From: Oscillospiraceae bacterium
GTDB taxonomy: Bacteria > Bacillota > Clostridia > Oscillospirales > CAG-272
Length of the DNA: 64,000 nt
Direction of reading: 5' to 3'
Assembly (NCBI GenBank): GCA_015064185.1
Contig: SVSS01000005.1
Span: 1 to 64,000, forward strand
Shown here: positions 36,708 to 46,814 of the stretch, piece by piece
Layout of the letters: each line of letters starts with the position of its first letter
Position numbering within the stretch: the first letter of the stretch is position 1
The notes under the pieces: generated by a model
Told to the model about the DNA's origin: nothing
Databases searched by the model: none
Seen by the model: only the letters and a program-made list of their open reading frames with translations
Program-made: the position numbers and the translations under genes

Positions 36708-38108
36708 ATGTTTGACAAGATCATTGCGGCCGTTAACGATGCGCTGTATGGGTACATTTTGATCATCATTCTTGTTGCGGGCGGGCTTTATTTTACCGTT
36801 CGCACCAAGGGAGCGCAGTTCCGCTTGCTAGGCGCACAGCTGCATGCCGTCACAGAAAAGCCCAAGGACGGAAAGGGTGTTTCCTCCTTTCAGGCGTTGA
36901 TGGTTTCCACTGCATCGCGTGTGGGTACGGGCAATATCATTGGTGTATCCACCGCACTTTGTCTTGGCGGCTTTGGCGCTATGTTTTGGATGTGGGTGAT
37001 CGCAGCCATTGGCGGTGCTACGGCACTCATTGAAAGCACGCTTGCGCAGATCTATAAAAGACGTGGCCCTGACGGTGCTTACGGCGGACCTGCCTACTAT
37101 ATAGAAAAGGGAATCGGTTCAAAGCCGCTTGCCATACTTTTTTCTGTGGTGCTGATCATCACGTACGGTATCGGCTTTAATATGCTTGCCTCGTACAATC
37201 TGCAATCCACGTTCTCGGCGTATTCGTTTTACAACGCGCAGCAAACGCCTTGGATCATCGGTGCGGTATTGGCAGTGCTGGTTGGCTATTGCTTGCTTGG
37301 CGGCGGAAAGCGTATGATGAAGGCAACCGGTATTTTAGTGCCGATCATGGGCATTGCGTATATTTTGATTGCAGTTGTGATCGTGTGTATCAATATCAAG
37401 AGTATCCCCACCGTGTTTGCAGAGATCTTCACAAACGCATTTGATTTCAAGGCGATCTTTGGCGGCTTTAGCGGCTCTTGCGTGATGTACGGCATCAAGC
37501 GCGGGCTTTACAGCAACGAGGCGGGTGTTGGCTCAGCTCCGAATGCCTCTGCCTCTGCCGATGTGCAGCACCCCATAAAGCAAGGGCTTGTGCAGGTGCT
37601 TTCGGTATTCATTGATACCATTCTCGTGTGCTCAGCCACGGGCTTTATGTGCATGACCTCGGGCGTTGAGGCAACTGCAGAGCTTTCCGGCGCGCCGTAC
37701 GTGCAGGCTGCACTCTCTGCTTCGCTCGGTACCTTTGGACCGATCTTTATTACAGTGGCAATGGTACTCTTTGCCTTTACCACGTTGCTTGGAAATCTTT
37801 ACTATGTTGATCAATGTGTGTTTTATATTCTTGGCAAGGTTCCCTCCAAGAAGGTGCAGCATGCATATCACATTGCGGCAGCCTTGATCGTATTGCTTGG
37901 CGCAGGTCTCTCGGCAGATCTTTTGTGGAACATCTCGGATCTTACCATGGGCGTGATGACGCTTATCAATCTGCCCGTCATTGTGATCCTTGGTAAATAT
38001 GCCTTCCGCGCACTCAAGGACTATGAGAAGCAGCGCAAGGCAGGAGAGGATCCCGTATTCCATGCAGCCGATATTGATCTGCCGCATGAGGTGGATTATT
38101 GGCAGTAA
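36708..38108 (+). CDS. Alanine/sodium symporter (AGCS family)
   Basis: FQALMVSTASRVGTGNIIGVSTAL...GLYSNEAGVGSAPNASASADV. Confidence 0.93.
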   Translation: MFDKIIAAVNDALYGYILIIILVAGGLYFTVRTKGAQFRLLGAQLHAVTEKPKDGKGVSSFQALMVSTASRVGTGNIIGVSTALCLGGFGAMFWMWVIAAIGGATALIESTLAQIYKRRGPDGAYGGPAYYIEKGIGSKPLAILFSVVLIITYGIGFNMLASYNLQSTFSAYSFYNAQQTPWIIGAVLAVLVGYCLLGGGKRMMKATGILVPIMGIAYILIAVVIVCINIKSIPTVFAEIFTNAFDFKAIFGGFSGSCVMYGIKRGLYSNEAGVGSAPNASASADVQHPIKQGLVQVLSVFIDTILVCSATGFMCMTSGVEATAELSGAPYVQAALSASLGTFGPIFITVAMVLFAFTTLLGNLYYVDQCVFYILGKVPSKKVQHAYHIAAALIVLLGAGLSADLLWNISDLTMGVMTLINLPVIVILGKYAFRALKDYEKQRKAGEDPVFHAADIDLPHEVDYWQ

Positions 38109-38165
38109 GTATTTATAAAAAAGGGAAGGCAAACGAAGTTCATTTGCCTTCCTTTTTGAGTTGAA

Positions 38166-38369
38166 GAGAGAGTGGGACGGCACGATGTGCCTATTCGTTT
38201 GGCAAATCCCTGTGGATTTGCCAGGAAAGAGCGCTCGTCGCCTGAACGGCTCCGTTTCCTTTGGAAAACCGCGCTCGTACCTCCCCACGCCGCGCAGGCG
38301 CGGCGCGAGTTTTTACCCACTCTCTCCGCCAAGCAAAAAAGCCCCCATTTCGGGGGCTTTTTTGCTTGG
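38166..38369. repeat. tRNA-associated structured element at tRNA-Ser
   Basis: 12-bp GAGAGAGTGGGA at 38166-38177 and in the tRNA (38372-38383); internal hairpin TGGCAAATCC/GGATTTGCCA (38200-38223); shared GCCTATTCG block with the Arg element. Confidence 0.78.
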
Positions 38370-38382
38370 CGGAGAGAGTGGG
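38316..38382. terminator. Perfect 31-bp inverted repeat spanning terminator and tRNA-Ser 3' end
   Basis: CCCACTCTCTCCGCCAAGCAAAAAAGCCCCC-ATTTC-GGGGGCTTTTTTGCTTGGCGGAGAGAGTGGG. Confidence 0.92.
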
Positions 38383-38455
38383 ATTCGAACCCACGGTCCC
38401 TTGCGGGATCACTAGTTTTCAAGACTAGCTCCTTAAACCGCTCGGACATCTCTCC
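38370..38455 (-). tRNA. tRNA-Ser(TGA)
   Basis: GGAGAGA...TCTCTCC acceptor, anticodon loop CTTGAAA, long variable arm; CCA encoded at 38367-38369. Confidence 0.93.
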
Positions 38456-38662
38456 ATATTCTGTTAACGCGTAACTAAAAGCAAGGTCAACCCTTTAAAT
38501 ATGCCTTCCAGCGCGACAACAAGGGTATTGTATCATATTTGGTAGCAGTTGTCAAGGTTTTGGCGGTGGTTTTTATCAGAATTGTAAAATGTGAATGCTT
38601 GGGAAAAATCCCCCCCGATTACACATTGTGCAATCGGGGGGATTTTATTGTTACACGTAGTA

Positions 38663-41600
38663 TTATGTGTTCTGCGAATAAAGCTCGCCCAAACGAAGCA
38701 GGTGCTCATAGCGTGCCTGCGCGGTTTCCTCAGCCTTGCTGAACAGTGTCTCTGCGCGCTCGGGGAAGGAGCGCGTGAGGGACGCATAGCGTGCCTCGTT
38801 CATGATGAAGTCACGGTAGCTAGCGGCAGGTGCCTTGCTGTCCATGGTGAAGGGATTCTTGCCCTCTGCCTTGGCGGCGGGGTTGAAGCGGAACAGGTTC
38901 CAATAGCCGCATTCCACAGCCTTCTTCATTTCAAGCTGGCAGTTCATCATGCCGCCCTTGATAGAGTGCATCTCGCAGGGAGAATAGCCAATGATGAGGG
39001 AGGGACCCGGGTATGCCTCTGCCTCAGCGATCGCCTTGATCGTCTGATTCATATCAGCACCCATAGCAATCTGTGCTACGTAGATATAGCCGTAGCTCAT
39101 AGCGATCTCTGCCAGGCTCTTCTTGGCAATTGCCTTACCTGCAGCGGCAAACTGTGCTACCTGACCGATATTGGATGCCTTAGAAGCCTGACCGCCGGTG
39201 TTGGAGTATACTTCGGTGTCAAATACCATTACATTCACATCCTCACCGGATGCCAGCACGTGGTCAAGACCGCCAAAGCCAATATCGTAAGCCCAGCCGT
39301 CGCCGCCAAAGATCCATACCGACTTCTTGGAAAGGAATTCGCGGTTTGCAAGCACATCCTTGCATGCATCACAGTCGCAGTTCAGCGCCTCCAGCTCAGC
39401 CACCAAGGTCTTTACTGCGGCGGTGTTTGCCTCACCGTCATTTACGGTGTTCAGGTAAGCCTCACAAGCAGCCTTAACGGTGTCGGTGGATTTCTCGCAG
39501 TTAAGAATTTCCTTAACGTCCTCGATCAAGCGAGCGCGTACTGCCTTTTGACCCATATACATGCCAAAGCCGTGCTCTGCGTTGTCCTCAAACAGGGAGT
39601 TCGCCCATGCGGGGCCGTGCCCCTTGCTGTTTGTGGTGTAGGGAGAGGTTGCGGCAGGACCGCCCCAAATAGAGGAGCAACCGGTCGCATTGGAAATATA
39701 CATGCGATCGCCAAACAGCTGGGTAATGAGGCGTGCATACGATGTTTCTGCACATCCTGCACAAGAGCCGGAGAACTCGAGCAGCGGCTTTTTGAACTGG
39801 CTGCTGATCACAGTTTTGCCAACCGTTTCGGGCTTTTCGCTTACCTTGGCAACGCAGTAATCAAACGCCTCCTGCTGTGCAGCCTGGCTTTCCTGCGGTA
39901 CCATCTTCAGGGACTTAGTGGGGCACACGCCAACACATACGCCACAGCCCATGCAGTCCAGGGGAGAAATGGCAAGCGTGAAGGTATAGTTGGTCTTAAC
40001 AATAGGCTTGGGATGCTTTTTGAGTGCCTCGGGTGCTGCTGCCAGCTCCTCCTCGTTCATGGCGAAGGGACGGATGGTGGCGTGCGGGCAGACGAAGGAG
40101 CACTTGTTACATTTCGCACACGTGTCAGCATTCCATTCGGGAACCATGACGGCAACACCGCGCTTTTCGTAAGCCGATGCGCCCTGCTCAAAGGTGCCGT
40201 CTGCGTGGTCGATGAAGGCAGAAACAGGCAGGCTGTCACCGTCCATCTTTCCAACGGGCTTCATGATGCCCTCTACCATCTTTACCAGCTTTGCGGCGCC
40301 CTCGCCCTTAGAAGCCTGAACGGCATCCGTGGCATCAGCCCAATGGGCGGGCACATCGATCTTTACAAACGCGGTAGCGCCTGCGTCGATCGCCTTGTGG
40401 TTCATTTCCACAATGTCCATACCCTTCTTGGCGTAGGACTTGGTAGCGGCATCCTTCATGTACTGAATGGCATCCTCTTGGGGCATGACCTTTGCCAGCG
40501 TAAAGAATGCGGATTGCAAAATGGTATTGGTACGCTTGCCCATGCCAATTTGCATAGCCAGATCAATGGCGTTAATGGTATAAACTTGAATGTTGTTATT
40601 TGCGATATAGCGCTTTGCCTCAGCGGGCATGTGCTTGTCAAGCTCCTCGGCAGTCCATTGGCAGTTGATCATAAAGATACCACCGGGCTTTACGTCGTTG
40701 ACCATTTTGTAGCCCTTCAGTACGTAAGAGGGGTTGTGGCAAGCAACGAAATCAGCCTTGTTGATGTAATAAGGGCTCTTGATGGGCTTGTCGCCAAAAC
40801 GAAGATGGCTGATGGTGATACCGCCGGTCTTCTTCGAGTCGTACTGGAAGTATGCTTGTACGTATTTATCGGTATGGTCGCCGATGATCTTGATGGAGTT
40901 CTTGTTTGCGCCAACGGTACCGTCGCCGCCAAGACCCCAGAACTTGCACTCGATTGTACCCTCTGCTGCGGTGTTGGGCGCTACCGTTTCAGGCAGTGAC
41001 AGGCAGGTCACGTCGTCTACGATGCCGATGGTAAAGCGGTGCTTGGGCGCATCCTTTGCCAGCTCGTCAAATACAGCAAACACGCTGGAGGGAGGGGTAT
41101 CCTTAGAGCCAAGACCGTAACGGCCGCCGATCACGCGGATATCGCCGCGTCCCTGCGTTGCAAGGGCGGTGACCACATCCATATAAAGAGGCTCGCCGAG
41201 AGCGCCGGGCTCCTTGGTGCGGTCAAGCACAGCAAGCTTTTTAACGGTGGCAGGGATCGCTGCAGCCAATTTGTCTGCGCAGAAGGGACGGTACAGGCGG
41301 CATTTTACAAGGCCGACCTTTTCGCCCTTTGCGGTGAGGTAGTCAATGACCTCCTCTGCTACGTCACAAATAGAGCCCATAGCAACGATCACGCGCTCTG
41401 CGTCGGGCGCGCCGTAGTAGTTGAAGATCTGATAATCGGTACCAAGCTTTTCGTTGACCTTTTGCATATAGCCTTCCACGATAGCGGGAACAGCATCGTA
41501 ATATGTATTGCATGCCTCACGGTGCTGGAAGAAGATATCGCCGTTCTCGTGCGAGCCGCGCATCACAGGGCGCTCGGGGTTAAGCGCGCGCTTACGGAAT

Positions 41601-42205
41601 GCCTCAACGGCATCCATGTCGCACATTTCCTTAAGATCTGCATAATCCCAAACCTGGATCTTTTGCAGCTCGTGAGAGGTGCGGAAGCCATCAAAGAAGT
41701 TGATAAACGGAACGCGACCCTTGATCGCAGCCAAATGTGCTACGGCACTCAGATCCATAACCTCTTGGGGATTGGTTTCTGCCAGCATTGCAAAGCCGGT
41801 TTGACGGCACGCATATACGTCGGAGTGATCACCGAAGATGTTGAGAGCGTGCGATGCTACGCAGCGAGCCGACACGTGAAATACGCAGGGCAGCAATTCG
41901 CCTGCGATCTTATACATGTTGGGGATCATCAGCAACAGACCCTGCGAAGCAGTGTATGTGGTCGTTAACGCACCTGCGTTCAGCGAGCCGTGTACGGTGC
42001 CGGCAGCGCCTGCTTCGGATTCCATCTCAGACACCTTAACAGTGGTGCCGAAAATGTTTTTTTGTCCTGCAGCTGAGCACTGATCGACGTAATCCGCCAT
42101 GGGGCTGGACGGAGTGATAGGATAGATGCTTGCAACCTCGGTAAACGCATAGGATACATGCGCTGCCGCAGTGTTGCCGTCCATGGTTTTAAACTTTCTT
42201 TTCAT
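38663..42205 (-). CDS. nifJ: Pyruvate:ferredoxin (flavodoxin) oxidoreductase
   Basis: MKRKFKTMDGNTAAAHVSYAFTEVASIYPITPSSPMAD; two ferredoxin CxxCxxC motifs; GCAGCAETSYARLITQLFGDRMYISNATGCSSIWGG. Confidence 0.96.
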   Translation of the reverse strand: MKRKFKTMDGNTAAAHVSYAFTEVASIYPITPSSPMADYVDQCSAAGQKNIFGTTVKVSEMESEAGAAGTVHGSLNAGALTTTYTASQGLLLMIPNMYKIAGELLPCVFHVSARCVASHALNIFGDHSDVYACRQTGFAMLAETNPQEVMDLSAVAHLAAIKGRVPFINFFDGFRTSHELQKIQVWDYADLKEMCDMDAVEAFRKRALNPERPVMRGSHENGDIFFQHREACNTYYDAVPAIVEGYMQKVNEKLGTDYQIFNYYGAPDAERVIVAMGSICDVAEEVIDYLTAKGEKVGLVKCRLYRPFCADKLAAAIPATVKKLAVLDRTKEPGALGEPLYMDVVTALATQGRGDIRVIGGRYGLGSKDTPPSSVFAVFDELAKDAPKHRFTIGIVDDVTCLSLPETVAPNTAAEGTIECKFWGLGGDGTVGANKNSIKIIGDHTDKYVQAYFQYDSKKTGGITISHLRFGDKPIKSPYYINKADFVACHNPSYVLKGYKMVNDVKPGGIFMINCQWTAEELDKHMPAEAKRYIANNNIQVYTINAIDLAMQIGMGKRTNTILQSAFFTLAKVMPQEDAIQYMKDAATKSYAKKGMDIVEMNHKAIDAGATAFVKIDVPAHWADATDAVQASKGEGAAKLVKMVEGIMKPVGKMDGDSLPVSAFIDHADGTFEQGASAYEKRGVAVMVPEWNADTCAKCNKCSFVCPHATIRPFAMNEEELAAAPEALKKHPKPIVKTNYTFTLAISPLDCMGCGVCVGVCPTKSLKMVPQESQAAQQEAFDYCVAKVSEKPETVGKTVISSQFKKPLLEFSGSCAGCAETSYARLITQLFGDRMYISNATGCSSIWGGPAATSPYTTNSKGHGPAWANSLFEDNAEHGFGMYMGQKAVRARLIEDVKEILNCEKSTDTVKAACEAYLNTVNDGEANTAAVKTLVAELEALNCDCDACKDVLANREFLSKKSVWIFGGDGWAYDIGFGGLDHVLASGEDVNVMVFDTEVYSNTGGQASKASNIGQVAQFAAAGKAIAKKSLAEIAMSYGYIYVAQIAMGADMNQTIKAIAEAEAYPGPSLIIGYSPCEMHSIKGGMMNCQLEMKKAVECGYWNLFRFNPAAKAEGKNPFTMDSKAPAASYRDFIMNEARYASLTRSFPERAETLFSKAEETAQARYEHLLRLGELYSQNT

Positions 42206-42503
42206 GGATATCTCCTCCTTTAAAAGGTTGAAAAATATTGATTTTGTGCAAATGGAATATAGATATCATAGTCCAAATGCACTACATAATTATAATAACA
42301 CAAATATATAGCTTTGTAAAGTGGGAACAATGTATTTTACTGATTTTACAGATAAAAATACGTAAAATTACAAAATGACTATAAAATGAGAAAAAATTAC
42401 AAATAACTCTTGCTTTTTTAAAAAAGTTGTGATACAATAGTAAGGCTATGTATGTTTGCGCCCTGTTTGGCGCTTGATTTTGAATATTTTCGGAGGTTTG
42501 AAA

Positions 42504-42758
42504 ATGAATCCTATTGAACTCGTTCTGGGTATTGTGTTGATGGTTCTTGCACTGTTTTTGATCGTTGCTGTTTTGATGCAACAGGACAAGGACAAAAAGC
42601 TTTCCGGTACGATTACCGGTGGCGCTGATACTTACTACGGTAAGGGCAAGGGCAAAAGCAGAGATAAGATTCTTGTGCGTGCTACAACGGTAGCAGCTAT
42701 TCTCTTTGCTATTTTGGTAGTTGCAATGTACGTGATCGTTTCTATGATCAGCGGCTAA
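42504..42758 (+). CDS. secG: Preprotein translocase subunit SecG
   Basis: Two TM helices; VLMVLALFLIVAVLMQQDKDKKLSGTITGGADTYYGK; start trimmed. Confidence 0.88.
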   Translation: MNPIELVLGIVLMVLALFLIVAVLMQQDKDKKLSGTITGGADTYYGKGKGKSRDKILVRATTVAAILFAILVVAMYVIVSMISG

Positions 42759-42864
42759 AATCAATATAAGCGGCGGCGGGGTGACCTGCCGCCGCTTATA
42801 TTTTGTAAAAAATCTGCATGATTAAAAAAACTCGCAAGCAGCGCTTGCGAGTTTTTTTGTGCAT

Positions 42865-44283
42865 TTATGATTTGCTTGACAGATACTCGTCAATTGCTGT
42901 GGCAGCGGTCTTGCCTGCGCCCATGGCGAGAATAACGGTGGCAGCGCCCGTTACGGCATCACCGCCCGCATATACGCCCTCAAGGCTGGTCTTGCCCGTT
43001 GCCTCGTTAACTACAATACCGCCCCAACGGTTGATCTCAAGTCCGCTTGTGGTATCCTTAATGAGAGGGTTGGGGGAGGTGCCGATCGACATGACAACGG
43101 TATCTACGTCAAGCAGGTACTCGCTGCCGGGGATCTCTACAGGACGGCGGCGTCCTTTTTCGTCGGGCTCGCCAAGCTCCATTTTGATGCAGCGCATGCC
43201 TGTAACAAATCCGTTTTTCGGATCGCGTCTGTCCGCCTCGTTGCGGTAGCCAACGATCTCAACGGGATTGTTCAGCAGCAGGAATTCAATGCCTTCCTCC
43301 ATGGCGTGCTCAACCTCCTCGCGGCGTGCGGGGAGCTCCTCCATGGAACGGCGGTATACGATGTAGACCTTTTCTGCGCCAAGACGCAGTGCGGTGCGCG
43401 CGGCATCCATTGCAACGTTACCGCCGCCGACAACGGCAACCTTGCCGCCCTTCATTACGGGTGTTTCGCCGTCATCCATGTAAGCCTTCATCAGATTTAC
43501 ACGAGTCAGATATTCGTTTGCGGAATACACACCCTTCAGATTTTCGCCGGGGATGTTCATAAAGCGGGGAAGTCCCGCGCCCGAGCCGATAAAGACGGCC
43601 TCGTAGCCTTCTTCCATCAGCTCCTCGACCGATACGGTCTTGCCGATCACCACGTTGGTGGCGATCTCAACGCCAAGCGCCTTTAAGCCCTCGATCTCGT
43701 TGGCAACGATCGCCTTGGGCAAACGGAATTCGGGAATGCCGTAAACCAAAACGCCGCCCGCGATGTGGAACGCCTCAAAAATCGTAACGGCGTAGCCTTT
43801 TTTAGCAAGGTCGCCTGCACAGGTAAGGCCGGAGGGACCGGAGCCTACCACCGCTACGCGATGGCCGTTCTGGGTAGGCTTTACGATCTCCTTATCCTTT
43901 TTGGCATTATGATAGTCCGCAACAAAGCGTTCCACACGGCCAATGCCGACAGGCTCGCCCTTAATGCCGCGCACGCACTTGCCCTCACACTGATTTTCCT
44001 GCGGGCATACGCGTCCGCAAACTGCGGGCAGGGAGCTTTGGAGCGAAATGGTTTCATAAGCGCCCTCAAAATCTCCCGTTGCAGCCTTGGTAAGAAAAGC
44101 GGGAATGTTGATCGAAACGGGGCAACCCGTTACGCAAAGCGGCTTTTTGCAGTTAAGGCATCTTGCAGCCTCATCCATTGCTTGCTCGGCAGTATAGCCA
44201 AGCGCCACCTCTTCAAAATTGTGCGCACGAACCTTAGGGTCCTGCGTGGGCATCTCATTTTTCTTTAACGACATGTTTGGCAT
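42865..44283 (-). CDS. nfnB: NADP-dependent ferredoxin:NAD oxidoreductase large subunit (NfnB/GltA-like)
   Basis: ARCLNCKKPLCVTGCPVSINIPAF, VAVVGSGPSGLTCAGDLAKKGYAVTIFEA; adjacent to NfnA-like gene. Confidence 0.88.
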   Translation of the reverse strand: MPNMSLKKNEMPTQDPKVRAHNFEEVALGYTAEQAMDEAARCLNCKKPLCVTGCPVSINIPAFLTKAATGDFEGAYETISLQSSLPAVCGRVCPQENQCEGKCVRGIKGEPVGIGRVERFVADYHNAKKDKEIVKPTQNGHRVAVVGSGPSGLTCAGDLAKKGYAVTIFEAFHIAGGVLVYGIPEFRLPKAIVANEIEGLKALGVEIATNVVIGKTVSVEELMEEGYEAVFIGSGAGLPRFMNIPGENLKGVYSANEYLTRVNLMKAYMDDGETPVMKGGKVAVVGGGNVAMDAARTALRLGAEKVYIVYRRSMEELPARREEVEHAMEEGIEFLLLNNPVEIVGYRNEADRRDPKNGFVTGMRCIKMELGEPDEKGRRRPVEIPGSEYLLDVDTVVMSIGTSPNPLIKDTTSGLEINRWGGIVVNEATGKTSLEGVYAGGDAVTGAATVILAMGAGKTAATAIDEYLSSKS

Positions 44284-45126
44284 TTATTTGTCCTCCCCCC
44301 GGAAAAGATTGCAGGCATCCTCATGACGGTGACGCTCGAATGCGTGATACATCGATGAACGCTCGATTGCCTCGTCAAAGTCGATCTCATGCGCGTCAAA
44401 TTCGGGACCGTCAACACAAGCAAACTTGGTTTTGCCGCCTACGCTGAGGCGGCAGCCGCCGCACATGCCCGTGCCGTCGATCATGACGGGGTTCATGCTG
44501 GCAACGGTCTTAATACCGTATTGCTTGGTAAGAAGGCTGACAAACTTCATCATAACAAGAGGGCCGATCGTGATGACCTCATCGTATTGCTCACCGCTGT
44601 CGATCAGTTTTTTGAGGGCATCGGTTACAAGACCCTTTTCGCCTGTCGAACCGTCATCGCTCATCAGCACAAAGCGCGAGCTGTTCTCGCGGAACTCATC
44701 CTCAAGAATAACAAGATCCTTTGTTCTGAAGCCAACAATAGCGTGTACCTCGGCGCCTGCCTCGTGCAGAGCCTTGGCAACGGGGTATGCAATGGCAGAG
44801 CCAACGCCACCGCCAACAACAGCAACCTTTTTCAGTCCCTCGATCTCGGTGGCACGGCCAAGCGGGCCCACAAAGTCGGCGATGTAACCGCCTTCTTCTA
44901 CGTGGTTCAGCTTTTCGGTAGTGCCGCCAACGACCTGAAAGATAATGCTTACGGTGCCGGTTTCTTTATTGCTGTCAGCAATAGTAAGAGGAATACGCTC
45001 TCCTTTTTCATCGACGCGCAGGATGATGAATTGCCCGGGCCTTGCCTTTTTGGCAACAAGGGGCGCCTCGATCTCAAGCAGCGTAACAGTGGGATTGAGT
45101 GACTTTCTCTTTACGATACGATACAT
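44284..45126 (-). CDS. nfnA: NfnA-like sulfide dehydrogenase/PyrK-type FAD-NAD-binding subunit
   Basis: GQFIILRVDEKGERIPLTIAD, VAVVGGGVGSAIAYPVAKAL, MCGGCRLSVGGKTKFACVDGPEF. Confidence 0.88.
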   Translation of the reverse strand: MYRIVKRKSLNPTVTLLEIEAPLVAKKARPGQFIILRVDEKGERIPLTIADSNKETGTVSIIFQVVGGTTEKLNHVEEGGYIADFVGPLGRATEIEGLKKVAVVGGGVGSAIAYPVAKALHEAGAEVHAIVGFRTKDLVILEDEFRENSSRFVLMSDDGSTGEKGLVTDALKKLIDSGEQYDEVITIGPLVMMKFVSLLTKQYGIKTVASMNPVMIDGTGMCGGCRLSVGGKTKFACVDGPEFDAHEIDFDEAIERSSMYHAFERHRHEDACNLFRGEDK

Positions 45127-45200
45127 AACGCTCTCCTTTTCACAACAGAGAATTTTTGTGTATGCCGAAACTTATACGAGAAAAAATTATGCTTTAAAAA

Positions 45201-46568
45201 TTAGCAAACACCGAATGCAAGCATTGCGCGTGCAACCTTAAGGAAGCCTGCGATATTTGCACCTGCTACAAGGTCATCGCCAAGGTCGTACTCGTGTGCG
45301 GCATCAATGGAAGCCTTGAAGATGTTGTGCATGATCATGTGGAGCTTCTCATCAACCTCTTCAGCAGTCCAGCTGTAGCGCATGGAGTTCTGGGACATTT
45401 CAAGACCGGAAACAGAAACACCGCCCGCATTTACTGCCTTGGAGGGAGCAACGATAACGCCGTTTGCCTTGAGGTAAGCAATTGCCTCGTTGGTGGTGGG
45501 CATGTTGGCAACCTCAACGTAGTACTTCAGGCCGTTTGCAACCATCTTCTCAGCCTCAGCCATGCCAACCTCGTTCTGGGTAGCACAGGGCATCATGATG
45601 TCTGCCTTAACGCCCCAGGGCTTTTCTTTGGGGAAGAACGCTACGCCAAACTTGTCTGCGTAATCCTCAACGCGGTTGCGGCAGGAAGCGCGCATCTCAA
45701 GCATAAAGTCGATCTTTTCGTCGGTGGATACACCGTCGGGATCGTAAATGTAGCCGTCGGGACCGGAGATGGTGAGAACCTTACCGCCAAGCTCGTTGAT
45801 CTTCTTGACAGCGCCCCAAGCAACGTTGCCGAAGCCCGAGATAGCAAAGGTCTTGCCCTTGATATCGTCGCCGAAGTAGTTGAGCATATCTACTGCGTAG
45901 TAAACCGCACCGAAGCCGGTTGCTTCAGGACGCAGGATAGAGCCGCCGTAGGGCATGCCCTTGCCGGTAAGCACGCCGGTGAACTCGTCACGCAGACGCT
46001 TGTACTGACCGAAGAGGTAGCCGATCTCACGTGCACCAACGCCGATGTCGCCTGCGGGCACGTCGGTGTTTGCGCCGATGTATTTTTGAAGCTCAGTCAT
46101 AAAGCTCTGGCAGAAGCGCATAACCTCTGCGTCGGACTTGCCCTGCGGGTCAAAGTCAGAGCCGCCCTTACCGCCGCCCATGGGCAGGGAGGTGAGGGAA
46201 TTCTTAAAGGTCTGCTCGAAGCCAAGGAACTTCATGATGCTCTCGTTTACAGTTGGGTGGAAGCGCAGACCGCCCTTGTAGGGACCGATCGCACTGTTGA
46301 ACTGTACGCGGTAGCCGCGGTTTACGCGGGTAACGCCCTGATCGTCAACCCACGGAACACGGAATTTGATCACACGCTCGGGCTCTACGATAAGGTCGAT
46401 GATGCCTTTTTCGATAAATTCTGGGCTCTTTGCCAAAACGGGCTCAAGAGACTCCAGCACTTCGCTTACAGTCTGGTGGAATTCAACCTCACCGGGGTTG
46501 CGCTTCTTTACCTGCTCTACAACGCCTTCGATGTAGGCCTTTACTTCGGCACGGGTCATGTTTGCCAT
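45201..46568 (-). CDS. gdhA: NADP-specific glutamate dehydrogenase
   Basis: VQFNSAIGPYKGGLRFHPTVNESIMKFLGFEQTFKNSLTSLPMGGGKGGSDFDP. Confidence 0.96.
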   Translation of the reverse strand: MANMTRAEVKAYIEGVVEQVKKRNPGEVEFHQTVSEVLESLEPVLAKSPEFIEKGIIDLIVEPERVIKFRVPWVDDQGVTRVNRGYRVQFNSAIGPYKGGLRFHPTVNESIMKFLGFEQTFKNSLTSLPMGGGKGGSDFDPQGKSDAEVMRFCQSFMTELQKYIGANTDVPAGDIGVGAREIGYLFGQYKRLRDEFTGVLTGKGMPYGGSILRPEATGFGAVYYAVDMLNYFGDDIKGKTFAISGFGNVAWGAVKKINELGGKVLTISGPDGYIYDPDGVSTDEKIDFMLEMRASCRNRVEDYADKFGVAFFPKEKPWGVKADIMMPCATQNEVGMAEAEKMVANGLKYYVEVANMPTTNEAIAYLKANGVIVAPSKAVNAGGVSVSGLEMSQNSMRYSWTAEEVDEKLHMIMHNIFKASIDAAHEYDLGDDLVAGANIAGFLKVARAMLAFGVC

Positions 46569-46814
46569 TGATTTTTTCCTCCAAAATTAAGAAAATATGA
46601 AATTTCTTGTCGAAAACAAGATATCATTGCTATTTTATCATAGATAAAATTACTTTGTCAAGTGGTAGACGCAAGATGAAGGGAGAAAACTTGCAAAATA
46701 TGCTATGCGGCACAGGGCACAATCTTGCTTTTTTGCCGCAATTTAAATAGAGCGTTATAATACGGTCGCGCGGCACATAGGATATAGCGGTAAAAAAGCA
46801 TGGAGGGTGCGATA

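Noticed and set aside
38096-38474. ORFs reading MSERFKELVLKTSDPARDRGFESHSLRQAKK and similar
   Set aside because: Translations of tRNA-Ser and its mirror copy.
38591-40999. 802-aa plus-strand ORF
   Set aside because: Fully antisense to the clear PFOR gene (nifJ); no recognisable domain; typical shadow ORF.
45294-46571. 425-aa plus-strand ORF
   Set aside because: Antisense shadow of gdhA.
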